Of a stretch of 64,000 nucleotides of DNA, positions 51,687 through 61,168 are shown in pieces. Within the stretch, counting starts at the first letter, position 1, and every line of letters starts with the position of its first letter. The position numbers and the translations under genes were made by a program. The stretch is taken from the NCBI RefSeq assembly GCF_021412585.1, contig NZ_JAKCMI010000016.1, positions 62,001-126,000 of the forward strand, given 5' to 3'. Under the pieces are notes generated by a model. The model saw nothing but the letters and a program-made list of their open reading frames with translations, searched no databases and was not told the origin of the DNA. This stretch comes from Halomonas alkalisoli (GTDB lineage Bacteria; Pseudomonadota; Gammaproteobacteria; Pseudomonadales; Halomonadaceae).

Positions 51687-53255
51687 TTAACCCCGCTTGC
51701 CATCCACCAAACGGGGGACACCCAGTGGGTTGGTTTCCTTGAGTGCCGAGGGTAGCAAGCCTTCAGGCAGGTTCTGATAGCACACCGGTCGCAGGAAGCG
51801 GTGGATGGCCGCACTGCCCACTGAGGTAGTCCGGCAATCCGAGGTCGCGGGGAATGGGCCACCGTGGACCATGGCGTGGCACACCTCGACGCCGGTCGGC
51901 CAGCCATTGGCAAGGACACGGCCGGCCTTGCGCTCAAGTACCGGAAGTAGCACTCGGGCGGCGTCCAGGTCGCCATCATCCATCTGCAGCGTGGCTGTAA
52001 GTTGTCCCTCCAGATGCTCGGCCACGGCGCATACCTCGGCCATATCTTCGCACTCGATCACCAGCGAGGCAGCACCGAACACCTCAGCCTGCAAGTCCTC
52101 TTTGGCCAGGAAGTCGGCGGCGCAAGTGGCGAACAGTGCGGTCTGGCATTGATGAGGCTCCTCACTGGATGCCCCGCGAGCGATTTCGCGGGCTTCTCCA
52201 GCAAGCTGGCTCACGCCATCGACATAGGCGGCGTGAATGCCCGGCGTGAGCATGGTCTGCCCGGCACTACTCTTGACCGCTTCACCGGCGACAGTGTTAA
52301 ACATGTCCAATGCCTCGCCCTTGACGGCGACCACCAGCCCAGGATTAGTGCAGAACTGTCCTGCACCCATGTTCAGTGAGCCGATGAAGCCCTCGGCGAT
52401 CTCCTTGCCGCGAGCCTGGAGCGCCTCGGGCAGCAGGAACACTGGGTTGATCGAGCTCATCTCGGCGTAGACCGGGATCGGCTGGAGGCGGTTCTGTGCG
52501 GTTTGCAGCAGCGCCAGGCCGCCCGAACGCGAGCCGGTGAAGCCCACCGCTTGGATGCGCGGGTCGGCGACCAGCGCCTGGCCTATCTCCTTGCCTGACC
52601 CGAACAGCAGAGAGAACACCCCTTCGGGTAGTTGGCATTTGGCGACGGCAGCTTGCACGGCGCGACCCACCAGCTCAGAGGTGCCGGGGTGGGCGGAGTG
52701 CGCCTTAACCACTACGGGGCAGCCGGCGGCCAGCGCCGAGGCGGTGTCACCTCCCGCCACGCTGAACGCCAACGGGAAGTTGGAGGCGCCGAACACCGCC
52801 ACCGGCCCCAGGGCCACATGGCCCTGGCGCAAGTCGACACGGGGCATAGGCTGGCGGTCCGGGAGTGTCGGATCGATGCGCACGTCGAGCCACTCGCCGG
52901 CGCGTACTGTGGAGGCGAACAGTCGCAGCTGGCCACAAGTGCGGGTGCGCTCACCCTCGATGCGCGCCTGGGGCAGACCGGTTTCGGCCATGGCACGCTT
53001 GACAAGGGCGTCGCCCAGAGCCTCGATCTCGACGGCGACGGTTTCCAGAAACGTCGCGCGCTCCTCCAACGACTTCTCGCGATAGCGAGCGAAAGCGGCC
53101 CAAGCCAGTTGGCAGGCCTGAGCGACCTCGGTACGGCTAAGCCCCCTGTAGTCCGGCGCAAGTGTATCGCCGGTAGCTGGATCGATTGCTTTGAACACAG
53201 CTTCGCTACCAACAACAGCCTTACTGCCAATTAGAGAAGTTCCACACAGCTTCAT
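51687..53255 (-). CDS. Aldehyde dehydrogenase (2,5-dioxovalerate / alpha-ketoglutaric semialdehyde type)
   Basis: A 522-residue NAD(P)-dependent dehydrogenase. The catalytic Cys lies in [11 protein letters not shown] and the general base Glu in [10 protein letters not shown]. The cofactor fold is [32 protein letters not shown], a form typical of KGSA/2,5-dioxovalerate dehydrogenases of sugar-acid and hydroxyproline pathways. GC is high, like the core genome. No pathway partners lie beside it; the genes upstream are the AT-rich island. It probably oxidises an aldehyde to 2-oxoglutarate. Confidence 0.82.
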   Translation of the reverse strand: MKLCGTSLIGSKAVVGSEAVFKAIDPATGDTLAPDYRGLSRTEVAQACQLAWAAFARYREKSLEERATFLETVAVEIEALGDALVKRAMAETGLPQARIEGERTRTCGQLRLFASTVRAGEWLDVRIDPTLPDRQPMPRVDLRQGHVALGPVAVFGASNFPLAFSVAGGDTASALAAGCPVVVKAHSAHPGTSELVGRAVQAAVAKCQLPEGVFSLLFGSGKEIGQALVADPRIQAVGFTGSRSGGLALLQTAQNRLQPIPVYAEMSSINPVFLLPEALQARGKEIAEGFIGSLNMGAGQFCTNPGLVVAVKGEALDMFNTVAGEAVKSSAGQTMLTPGIHAAYVDGVSQLAGEAREIARGASSEEPHQCQTALFATCAADFLAKEDLQAEVFGAASLVIECEDMAEVCAVAEHLEGQLTATLQMDDGDLDAARVLLPVLERKAGRVLANGWPTGVEVCHAMVHGGPFPATSDCRTTSVGSAAIHRFLRPVCYQNLPEGLLPSALKETNPLGVPRLVDGKRG

Positions 53256-53461
53256 AGCTCACCCATAAAAATAAAATACACAGCCAATAATAATCAGCGA
53301 TTTGCAAAAGAAGAGCTCTCGCTTACACGCGGAGATTAAATATTAAAAGGCCAATAAAACATAAAGCGCTCCTTGAAATAATAATCAACATTTATCATCA
53401 GGCACCAAAGCGCAGAGGCTTTAAAAAGTCAAATGAAAGGAGCAGCCCAAACCTCCCAGAA
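53256..53461. other. AT-rich gap at the island border
   Basis: Strongly AT-rich with A-runs and no gene. It holds the promoter of the aldehyde dehydrogenase and the 3' end of the ferredoxin transcript; only a weak hairpin (AAAGC-GCAGAG-GCTTT) is seen near 53415. GC content changes here. Confidence 0.5.
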
Positions 53462-53791
53462 CTATAGCACATTAGTAAAACTGCGTACTGATGGATGATC
53501 TTTTAGTGGAGCATCTCCCCTAGACCAACCACCGGGCATCGTCACGTTATTTTCATCATCATAAAAAACCTCTTCATTAATTTTCACAAATTCGTATTCA
53601 TCCTCTGATACTTCATCAGAATATCGAATTGCATCCACAGGACAAATGCTCTCGCACATTCCACACTCAATACATTCAACTGGGTTTATGTAAAACATTC
53701 GCTCCCCTTCATAGATACAGTCTACGGGGCAGCTTGTCGTACATATTCCATCTTTTACATCTATACACTCGCTCTTGATGATTAAAGACAT
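53462..53791 (-). CDS. Seven-iron ferredoxin (FdxA/FdI type)
   Basis: A 109-residue ferredoxin. The cysteine pattern is that of Azotobacter FdI shifted by one residue: C9, C17 and C50 for a [3Fe-4S] cluster, C21, C40, C43 and C46 for [4Fe-4S], and an extra C25. The sequence CIECGMCESICPVDAI is the second motif. A C-terminal tail of ~50 residues (YDDENNVTMPGGWSRGD) is of the kind seen in FdxA. It starts 6 bases after the crotonase stop and probably serves the island's oxidoreductase. Confidence 0.88.
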   Translation of the reverse strand: MSLIIKSECIDVKDGICTTSCPVDCIYEGERMFYINPVECIECGMCESICPVDAIRYSDEVSEDEYEFVKINEEVFYDDENNVTMPGGWSRGDAPLKDHPSVRSFTNVL

Positions 53792-53797
53792 TTTTTA

Positions 53798-54574
53798 TTA
53801 CCGACCTTTCCAGTTGGGCACTCGCTTTTCGCGAAAAGCACGCACCCCTTCTTCCGCATCTTCTGATACAAGTGCTGCCACAAGCTCTGGTGTTTGTAAA
53901 GAACGAGCCTCTTGAATAGACAGGTGTGTCGTGTTGCTTAAAGATGCTTTAATAGCCTTTAATGATAAAGGAGCTGAATTCAAAATATCAGAAACCCAAT
54001 CGTTAACCTCATTATCCAGGTCTTCATCTGACACTACAGAATTGACCAAGCCATAAGACGCTAGATCTTTAGCAGACATCATACGGCCGGTCATCATCAT
54101 CCCTGATGCAATTTTTGAAGGAATCATTCTATTTAAGGCGACCATACCTCCATCTAATGGAAGCCTGCCTACCTTAGCCTCTGGCAAAGAAAATTTTGCT
54201 CGCTCACTAGCAATTACAATATCGCAACCAAGGACCATTTCCATTCCTCCACCAAGGGCTAAACCATTGACCCTTGCAACAACAGGCACTTTAATACTTT
54301 TGCGAAGCGCAATACCACCAAAGCCATTTGGATTCTGATGTGCCCAATACTTTAAACCGGATAGTTCCGAGTCAGACTTTAGATCAGCACCAGCACTGAA
54401 GGCTTTATTCCCAGCACCAGTGAGCACAACACAGCGGACGGATGTGTCACCTTCTATTGACTGCCAAATCCTCTCAAGCTCGGACTCGGTCTGAGAGTCC
54501 ACTGCATTCATACGATCAGGGCGATTTATTGTCACCCATGCCACGTGATCTAATATTTTGCAAGTAACGTTCAT
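53798..54574 (-). CDS. Enoyl-CoA hydratase/isomerase family protein (crotonase)
   Basis: A 258-residue crotonase-fold protein. The oxyanion-hole segments are FSAGADLK and NGLALGGGMEMVLGCD; the catalytic Glu candidates are in GGGMEM and SLPEAKVG. Length is normal. Beside a class III CoA-transferase it may act on an imported acid activated as CoA ester, similar in layout to CaiD/CaiB of carnitine metabolism, but the substrate is unknown. Its start overlaps the CoA-transferase stop by four bases. Confidence 0.88.
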   Translation of the reverse strand: MNVTCKILDHVAWVTINRPDRMNAVDSQTESELERIWQSIEGDTSVRCVVLTGAGNKAFSAGADLKSDSELSGLKYWAHQNPNGFGGIALRKSIKVPVVARVNGLALGGGMEMVLGCDIVIASERAKFSLPEAKVGRLPLDGGMVALNRMIPSKIASGMMMTGRMMSAKDLASYGLVNSVVSDEDLDNEVNDWVSDILNSAPLSLKAIKASLSNTTHLSIQEARSLQTPELVAALVSEDAEEGVRAFREKRVPNWKGR

Positions 54575-55737
54575 GAAACAGCCTTTTTAAATGACTTTAT
54601 ACCCAAATCACTAAGAATTTCCTCAGTGTGCTCTCCCAAACGGGGCGGAGCATAGCGAATGACTGTAGGAGCGTCACTTAAATGGACAGGCGAACTAACT
54701 ACGGTCAAATCTCCCAGGACCGGATGTTTAAAGTCAATTAGCATATCATTGACTGTAGTTTGTTCGTCATTTAGAGCCTCTCCCAATGAACGAACTGGCG
54801 CGCACAGCAAGTCCTGCTGCTCGAGACGAGCCAACCAGTAAGCAGTGGTATTTGTTCTAAAAACATCACGAAAAACTTCTTGAAGAAAGCGTTTATTTTT
54901 CCTTTGAGAGGCCAAATCCGGATATTGCTCAGAGAGATCTTCAATACTAAGTGCTGTACAAATGGCTTGAAGGGGATTCTTTTTGAATGCACCTACAAGA
55001 ACCAATGATCCATCCTGTGTATCAAAAACACCGGTTAACGGCATTGCAGCCCAATTTAGAACTTCTTTGTGCTTAGACCACTGAGCAGCTTCCTGCATTT
55101 GCATAGCAATCATTGAGTCATATAGTGACACAGCGACTTTTTGGCCGACCCCTGTCTTCTCTCTCGCAAGCAAAGCGGCAAGTACGCCTTGGACAAGGTG
55201 CATGCCGGCAGTGTAGTCACAGAGTGTCGTGGGATAAATTGAACGCGGAATGGTTGGATCCGCCGTCTTCTCCATAACCCCTGACATCGCTTGTGCTAGT
55301 ACATCTTGGCCACCTTTATGGGAATAAGGGCCTGTTGCACCAAAGCCTGTACCAGAGGCGCAAATAATTTTTGGGTTTATTTCTTTTAGAACATCATATC
55401 CAAATCCAAGTCGGTCCATCACACCAGCGCGGAAATTATCAATAACTATATCAGCATCGCTTACAAGCTTATAGACAACTTGCTTTCCTTCATCTGATTT
55501 AGTATCAATTTCTATTGATCGCTTATTTCGATTCAGTGAAGAATATACCGCATTATTCATACCCTCTTCCGACATTTCCCCAAAGAAATGCCGAGACAAG
55601 TCCCCTGAACCGGGACGCTCAATTTTTATAACATCAGCCCCAAAATCCGCTAGCACCTGAGTTGCACAAGGCCCGAGCATGACTTGCGTAAAGTCAATAA
55701 CACGGATTCCAGATAGTGGATAATGACTAACATTCAT
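54571..55737 (-). CDS. Class III (CaiB/BaiF) CoA-transferase
   Basis: A 388-residue formyl-CoA-transferase-like protein: DFTQVMLGPCATQVLADFGADVIKIERPGSGDLSR at the N-terminus is the family CoA-binding start, and the catalytic Asp is probably in LCDYTAGMHLVQ. It moves CoA between organic acids without ATP. It forms an operon with the crotonase and ferredoxin genes. It is AT-rich with a codon pattern unlike the flanks. Confidence 0.88.
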   Translation of the reverse strand: MNVSHYPLSGIRVIDFTQVMLGPCATQVLADFGADVIKIERPGSGDLSRHFFGEMSEEGMNNAVYSSLNRNKRSIEIDTKSDEGKQVVYKLVSDADIVIDNFRAGVMDRLGFGYDVLKEINPKIICASGTGFGATGPYSHKGGQDVLAQAMSGVMEKTADPTIPRSIYPTTLCDYTAGMHLVQGVLAALLAREKTGVGQKVAVSLYDSMIAMQMQEAAQWSKHKEVLNWAAMPLTGVFDTQDGSLVLVGAFKKNPLQAICTALSIEDLSEQYPDLASQRKNKRFLQEVFRDVFRTNTTAYWLARLEQQDLLCAPVRSLGEALNDEQTTVNDMLIDFKHPVLGDLTVVSSPVHLSDAPTVIRYAPPRLGEHTEEILSDLGIKSFKKAVS

Positions 55738-55888
55738 ACTTATCCCCTTGCAAAGGCCAAGGTCCAGTCATTGGCACCCCGGCGAATGTAAGCAAAATTC
55801 TCTTAAAGACCTACATCCTGATTAAAATTCGTCAGCTGCTGTGTATACAGCAATGCTCGTGGAAAAATCTTTGGTTATTCATAGGTCA

Positions 55889-57238
55889 TTATTCAACCAA
55901 AGCATTGAAAGAAGGAATATCACCAGGATCAGCACCTTGCGCCCGAAGACGTTGTTGGATTTTTGACACGTCCGCATCGCGCAGTGCCGTGTTTCCTTCG
56001 AGTGCAACAGATACTGCAACACCTGCTGCCTCCCCCTGCACCATACAGGGAGGGATTTCTCGTGACAGTTTCTGAGCCGAGCTTTCAGCTGAGTAGTGAC
56101 GCCCTGCTACAATCAAATTATCTAACCCCTTTGGTAGCAAAGCACGATAAGGAGTGTAATAATCTCTTCCTCGGCAAACGGTGTCTGCAAAATGGCGCCT
56201 AGACATAACATCATCCTTAGTCACCACATACTCACCTTGTAACAGGCGTGTTTGTCTAACACCCATTTGTTCAGCAGCTCCAAGCATTTTAGCGTTTTCA
56301 AATCCCGGTAAATTCTCGCGAACAAATTTCAGCAATTTCATCATCCGATCACGACCTTCAATTTCAGCTGCAACCATGTGTTCAGGTGACATGCCATCAT
56401 AGCCAGGCATATGAGGGCAGTTACACCAGACGATGCCAGGAAGTGGTGTCTTCAACCACCACATCCCCCATGCGCCACCAAGAACACGTCGAATTTGACG
56501 ATCCAAAGCTTTAAATTCCTCAGGATGAGAATACTCAAATGCTTCAGCTTTATCTGTATCAATGTCACAAAGCCGGAAAACTGTAGTGACAATAAATTGA
56601 CCAGTCAGGAATGAAGAACCTGCGGATGTGGCAACATCAAGGTCTCCACTAGCATCAATGATCATTTTTCCCTTAATCGCTTGTTTGCCGAGCTTTGTCT
56701 GGCAGACAACACCTGCAACGCGACCATCTTCTACAATTGCTTCTGAAAACCATGAATGTAAACGAAGATTTACTCCACTCTCTCGGACAAGATCGAGACT
56801 TACACGCTTAAAAGCATCAGGATCAAATGAAACCGCATGCACGATCGGCTGGGGCATTTGAGACTTGTGAAAGTCTATACATCCCCACCGGGACCACTTT
56901 TTCCACATTTCCCAGCTAGCTATACAATCTTCATGTGGTGGGAATACTGCACCATCTTGCGCTGCCATTCTATCAACAAGCTCACTAACGATACCCGTTG
57001 TGACGATTTCATTACCTTCATTAATCATGTCATCTAGCACGAGTACCATTCCGCCAGATGCCATACCACCGAGGTGATGATAACGCTCAACCAGAGTGAC
57101 GGAACATCCATTGCGAGCAGCCGAAACCGCTGCACTCAGGCCAGCAGGCCCTCCGCCTACAACAACCACATCGGACTCAGCAACAACTGGCACTTCTCTG
57201 GAAGATTCACTGACCGTGATTTTTTCAATGCTATTCAT
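55889..57238 (-). CDS. FAD-dependent oxidoreductase of the island
   Basis: A 449-residue flavoprotein of the FAD_oxidored/HdrA-like group: the FAD motif is VVVGGGPAGLSAAVSAARNG with VERYHHLGG, and a later NLIVAGRHYSAESSAQ FAD contact region. A FAD-dependent enzyme of this type often oxidises organic acids or acts with ferredoxin, and the nearby ferredoxin supports that. The ATG at 57238, with GGA six bases upstream, is chosen because the upstream ORF extension runs into the permease gene. The exact reaction is unknown. Confidence 0.82.
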   Translation of the reverse strand: MNSIEKITVSESSREVPVVAESDVVVVGGGPAGLSAAVSAARNGCSVTLVERYHHLGGMASGGMVLVLDDMINEGNEIVTTGIVSELVDRMAAQDGAVFPPHEDCIASWEMWKKWSRWGCIDFHKSQMPQPIVHAVSFDPDAFKRVSLDLVRESGVNLRLHSWFSEAIVEDGRVAGVVCQTKLGKQAIKGKMIIDASGDLDVATSAGSSFLTGQFIVTTVFRLCDIDTDKAEAFEYSHPEEFKALDRQIRRVLGGAWGMWWLKTPLPGIVWCNCPHMPGYDGMSPEHMVAAEIEGRDRMMKLLKFVRENLPGFENAKMLGAAEQMGVRQTRLLQGEYVVTKDDVMSRRHFADTVCRGRDYYTPYRALLPKGLDNLIVAGRHYSAESSAQKLSREIPPCMVQGEAAGVAVSVALEGNTALRDADVSKIQQRLRAQGADPGDIPSFNALVE

Positions 57239-57273
57239 GTTATTTCCAAACTGAGAAATTAGTATTAATTCGT

Positions 57274-58086
57274 TTAACGAAGATTTCTTGGATTCCACTT
57301 TATTACACGCCTTTCCACCAAGGTTACAACTCCGAAAAACGTAACGGCAAGCATGGAAGACGCAAAGACAGCGGCATAAAGCAATGGAGTTCTAAAGTTA
57401 TGGGTTGCATCAAGTATAAGCGCCCCCAACCCAATGTCTGCGCCCACCCATTCACCAACAATTGCACCAACAACGCAGGTAGTAGCAGCAATCTTTAACG
57501 CAGCAAACAGATAGGGAAGTGAAGCGGGGAGTCTGATTTTCCATAATATTTCATTTTGTGTCGCTGAAAGAACTCGACCCAAATCAAGTGCATCTTTTCC
57601 AACAGATTCTAGCCCCTTCACCATATTCACAAGCGTAGGAAAAAAACATATTAGTGCCGATATAATCACCTTTGCAGTCAAACCATTACCAAAGATTAAC
57701 ACAAGAATCGGGGCGACAGCTAAAATAGGAATAGTATTTACAAAAACTGCTAGCGGAAAAAAAGCCCTCTCAACTGATTTATTATGTACAAAAATTATAG
57801 CCAACGCTACTGCAATGGAGTTTCCGACAAAAAAACCCATCAACGCCTCAACAAAAGTAGGCCAAAAGTTATTAATCAGGATTGGATAGTCGGATGCTAT
57901 AGCGGAAGCGACATCCGTGGGGGCCGGAGCAATGAAGGTAGGCACCCCGAATACTCGCACACCGACTTGCCAGATTATTAGCAACGCAATAACCACAGCA
58001 ATAGGCGCAAACCAAGTCGGAAGTACGATAGTCTTATTTTTTCTGTGCATTGCAACATTACTGTTCACGTTATTTGCAATAGCCAT
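57274..58086 (-). CDS. ABC transporter permease, SsuC/TauC type
   Basis: A 270-residue permease with about six helices and the BPD_transp_1 coupling region ATQNEILWKIRLPASLPYLFAALKIAATT, plus AIVGEWVGADIGLGALI. This is the nitrate/sulfonate/taurine/pyrimidine-precursor importer class. The ATG at 58086 follows GGAGGAG by five bases and shares its first base with the last base of the ATPase stop; a GTG two codons earlier is possible. Confidence 0.9.
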   Translation of the reverse strand: MAIANNVNSNVAMHRKNKTIVLPTWFAPIAVVIALLIIWQVGVRVFGVPTFIAPAPTDVASAIASDYPILINNFWPTFVEALMGFFVGNSIAVALAIIFVHNKSVERAFFPLAVFVNTIPILAVAPILVLIFGNGLTAKVIISALICFFPTLVNMVKGLESVGKDALDLGRVLSATQNEILWKIRLPASLPYLFAALKIAATTCVVGAIVGEWVGADIGLGALILDATHNFRTPLLYAAVFASSMLAVTFFGVVTLVERRVIKWNPRNLR

Positions 58087-58886
58087 TAGCACTCCTCCAG
58101 AAGCTTGCGTAGCCTGGCTGCGATTTTCACAAACTGCGTGGTTTCACGAGTGCTCAGACATCTATCAGCAGGCAATTCAACTTCAATGAGTTCTTTTACT
58201 CGCCCTGGATGAGCTTCTAGCATTAGCACTCTCTGGCCAAGGAAGACCGCTTCAGGTATCGAATGAGTCACAAATAATATTGTTGTCCCAGTCTCTTTCC
58301 ATATTCGACGAATTTCCACATTCAGCCAATCACGCGTGATTTCATCTAACGCCCCAAAGGGTTCATCCATAAGCAGCAACTTAGGCTTGCAGACAAGAGC
58401 TCGTGCGATCGCAACTCGCTGCCTCATACCTCCGGACAATTCATGTGGCAAGGCATTTTCACGACCTTTTAGCCCGACCATTTCTAAAAGCTCTTCTGGA
58501 CTTTTTTCATTCACATGTAGATTTTTACAGCCTTTGACTCCCATCTCTAAAGGAAGTTTTACATTTTCAAGTGCTGTACGCCAAGGGAGTAGTGCAGCGT
58601 CTTGGAAAACAAACGCTATATCACGATCCCTGCGCGCAAACTCTGGAGATTTACCAAATACGGAAATAGTTCCTTTTGAAGATGATACTAAATCTGAAAC
58701 GACTCTTAGCAAGGTAGACTTACCACATCCAGATGGGCCTAGAATAGTAATAAACTCACCCTCACTGATACTCAGCGAAATATCATTGAGAACATTCAGA
58801 TTATCAAAATCTACAAAAGTCTGATCAATTTCAATTGCCACGTTCCGCTCCACCACTTCGGGAGCAACCTCACTTAAAACTGACAT
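58086..58886 (-). CDS. ABC transporter ATPase, SsuB/TauB type
   Basis: A 266-residue ATPase with Walker A GPSGCGKSTLL, Q-loop DIAFVFQDAALLPW, signature ELSGGMRQRVAIARALV and Walker B LLLMDEPFGALDEITR. It has the short C-terminus typical of SsuB. The ATG at 58886 has GGAGC eight bases upstream; an earlier in-frame codon is also possible. Confidence 0.92.
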   Translation of the reverse strand: MSVLSEVAPEVVERNVAIEIDQTFVDFDNLNVLNDISLSISEGEFITILGPSGCGKSTLLRVVSDLVSSSKGTISVFGKSPEFARRDRDIAFVFQDAALLPWRTALENVKLPLEMGVKGCKNLHVNEKSPEELLEMVGLKGRENALPHELSGGMRQRVAIARALVCKPKLLLMDEPFGALDEITRDWLNVEIRRIWKETGTTILFVTHSIPEAVFLGQRVLMLEAHPGRVKELIEVELPADRCLSTRETTQFVKIAARLRKLLEEC

Positions 58887-58908
58887 ATATAACGCTCCAA
58901 TCTTGTAT

Positions 58909-59970
58909 TTATCCAAACTTGGGGCGAGAACTTGAGGTCGCCTTTAACACAGAGTCCGTCATGATGTCTTCTACAGTGGGAACAGAACCTTCGAACTGCC
59001 CTAAAGCTGCATATGTGTCAATCTGATCTTGCCATTTTGTTTTTTCCATGCTCCCCCAACCATTTGCCTTGGAAGTTCCAGTAAACACATAATCCATGAT
59101 CGCATCTACAGCTCTCAACTCATTTTCTAGGTTGAGATTGGGGTATCTATTAACAAGAATTTCTACGGCCTTTTCACGATTTTCGTATGCCCAGCCCCAT
59201 CCTCGTGCGGTTGCTCTGATAAACCCTTCAAGTTGATCGTGGTCATTTTCAATAGCATCATCTGTTGCGTAATACGGATTAGCATACAGACGCACGCCAG
59301 CATCCCACAGCCGCATATCAACCCGCTCATCTCCAAGAGTTCTGAGAGCACTAGCGTTTGTCTGCCACCCAGTCACAACGTCAACTTGACCTGTGATCAA
59401 TGGTGCCATGTTGCTGCCAATAACCAGAACCTCTACTTCACTTTCCGGAATATCATGTTGTGCAAGCAGTGCCTGGAGAAGAATTCTTGCAGTTCCATTT
59501 GTGCCAACTTTCTTACCAATCAGGTCCTTGGGCTCGTTAACTGGATTATCTTTCAGAGAAAAATATGTAAAGGGGTGCTCTTGATATCCTGCAGCGATAC
59601 ATTTTATTGGGAGCCCCGCGGCTCGTGCCATCATAATGGAAGGGCTCGAAGAAACTTGACCCAATTGGGCTCGCTCAGCATAAACGTTAGCAATGCCATC
59701 TACGTTTGGGCCGCCAGCTGTGATCTCAAGGGAAAGGTTTTCTTCTGCGTAGTATCCCAGCTCGGAGGCGACGACTTCCCCTAATTGGCCATTGGTCACA
59801 ATCCAACCCAACTGCATATTCATCACGGTATGGCCAGAAGCCTTAGAATATCTAGGATTAAGCATAGCACCCATAGGCATCACCGCTGCCGCGGCAGCCC
59901 CTGTCATACCAGCCAGGAAGGAGCGCCGTGAAACAGACCCCTCAAAGGGGTACTTGGTACGATCGTTCAT
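58909..59970 (-). CDS. ABC transporter substrate-binding protein (NMT1/THI5-like) with Tat signal
   Basis: A 353-residue exported protein. SRRSFLAGMTGAAAAAVMP is a Tat signal sequence, unusual for this class. The binding-protein fold starts MQLGWIVTNGQLGEVVASELGYY; it continues with GGPNVDGIANVYAERAQLGQ and ITGQVDVVTGWQTNAS. The family binds nitrate, sulfonates, pyrimidine precursors or similar, and the substrate is not named here. The ATG at 59970 is used because the Tat motif follows it. It is the first gene of the island operon, divergent from the LysR gene. Confidence 0.88.
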   Translation of the reverse strand: MNDRTKYPFEGSVSRRSFLAGMTGAAAAAVMPMGAMLNPRYSKASGHTVMNMQLGWIVTNGQLGEVVASELGYYAEENLSLEITAGGPNVDGIANVYAERAQLGQVSSSPSIMMARAAGLPIKCIAAGYQEHPFTYFSLKDNPVNEPKDLIGKKVGTNGTARILLQALLAQHDIPESEVEVLVIGSNMAPLITGQVDVVTGWQTNASALRTLGDERVDMRLWDAGVRLYANPYYATDDAIENDHDQLEGFIRATARGWGWAYENREKAVEILVNRYPNLNLENELRAVDAIMDYVFTGTSKANGWGSMEKTKWQDQIDTYAALGQFEGSVPTVEDIMTDSVLKATSSSRPKFG

Positions 59971-60150
59971 TGTCGTAACTCCGCTCGTAGGTGCGCCAGC
60001 GTCTGACGCATTTGTCATTGTGTTGTGGCTACTAGTCAGCTGAGGTCGAGCTCTGAAGCGTTCATACTTAACATAGCGACTTGACCTGAGCACGCATAGA
60101 ACCGATTCTCTCCAATAGCGATGCCAAAATCATCTCACCCTTTCGTCTAA

Positions 60151-61071
60151 ATGGTTATAAAAATGCTGCACAACCCTGTTTTACGTTATATAGATGAAGT
60201 CGCACGACAGCGTTCAATTCGCAAAGCAGCTCGTGTACTTAACATTTCATCTACTGCTGTAAACCGACAAATATTAAAACTTGAAGGTGAACTTGGAACC
60301 AAAATATTTAACCGCATTCCAGATGGGGTAGAACTCACTCCAGCAGGCGAAGTAATTATTTCGCATGCCAGAAGGACTCTCTTTGATTTTCAGAAAGCAC
60401 GTGGTGAAGTATCGGACATAACGGGGTTACGAATCGGGCATGTTCGAGTTTCAACGCTAGATTCTCTCACTTTTGAATTTATCCCACAACTTTTAAACGA
60501 ATTTTCAAAAGCGCACCCTGGCGTAACATTCACAATAAACACAACCACACCTGAGGAGATCCCGGAAGCCGTTGCGTCTGGGGGGTCGGACATTGGTCTT
60601 GGTTTTACGAATTTTCATCACCCTGATGCAAGAGTTATATTAGAGACTCCAACCCCCTTTGGCGCTATCGTAACTCCTAACCACCCTCTTGCTTCACGCC
60701 ATTTTGTTACGATGTCTGAGTGCACTCAATTTCCTATTGCTCGTACACATGACTCCTCCGGAAAAGCGCTATTCCTAGAAGATGAAGCCCGATCACTTGG
60801 CCTACCGACTACAGCAGTTTTTTATTCAAATTCACTAGTAATGATCAAACATGCCATCCTTTCTGGCTTCGGAATTGGTATATTTACAAAAATGGGGTTC
60901 ACTAAAGAAATTAAATCTGGCGACCTTAAATTTATACCTCTTTCAGAAAGCAACCTCACGCATTACAAGCTTGGCGCCTTTATATCATCGACAAAAAATA
61001 TGAGCACGCCTGCAAATTTATTAACGCAAGCTATCAAAAAACAACTAAGGAATAGCGATTATTCAATTTAA
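60151..61071 (+). CDS. LysR-family transcriptional regulator
   Basis: A 306-residue regulator with an N-terminal winged helix (YIDEVARQRSIRKAARVLNISSTAVNRQI, LELTPAGE-type motif VELTPAGEVII) and a periplasmic-binding-like effector domain (HVRVSTLDSLTFEFIP; GAIVTPNHPLASRHF). It is divergent from the ABC/oxidoreductase operon across a 180-bp gap, the usual arrangement for a pathway-specific LysR activator. The effector is presumably the imported compound. The start at 60151 is tentative; an ATG four codons later is also in frame. Confidence 0.88.
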   Translation: MVIKMLHNPVLRYIDEVARQRSIRKAARVLNISSTAVNRQILKLEGELGTKIFNRIPDGVELTPAGEVIISHARRTLFDFQKARGEVSDITGLRIGHVRVSTLDSLTFEFIPQLLNEFSKAHPGVTFTINTTTPEEIPEAVASGGSDIGLGFTNFHHPDARVILETPTPFGAIVTPNHPLASRHFVTMSECTQFPIARTHDSSGKALFLEDEARSLGLPTTAVFYSNSLVMIKHAILSGFGIGIFTKMGFTKEIKSGDLKFIPLSESNLTHYKLGAFISSTKNMSTPANLLTQAIKKQLRNSDYSI

Positions 61072-61133
61072 TATTTGCATGTTGCGCCACGAACTTATTA
61101 CAACTGATCCACCTAGATACCATCTCTCCTAAC

Positions 61134-61168
61134 CGGCCACAAACATCCCATCAGGCGGTTTGTGGCCG
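61134..61168 (-). terminator. Hairpin over the end of the IS110 transposase gene
   Basis: CGGCCACAAAC and GTTTGTGGCCG form an 11-bp stem around a 13-base loop containing the transposase stop codon. It may terminate the transposase transcript or shield it from outside transcription. Confidence 0.6.

Noticed and set aside
53256..61100. Prophage or integrative element
   Set aside because: No phage structural genes, integrase or tRNA attachment site are seen; only IS debris and pathway genes.
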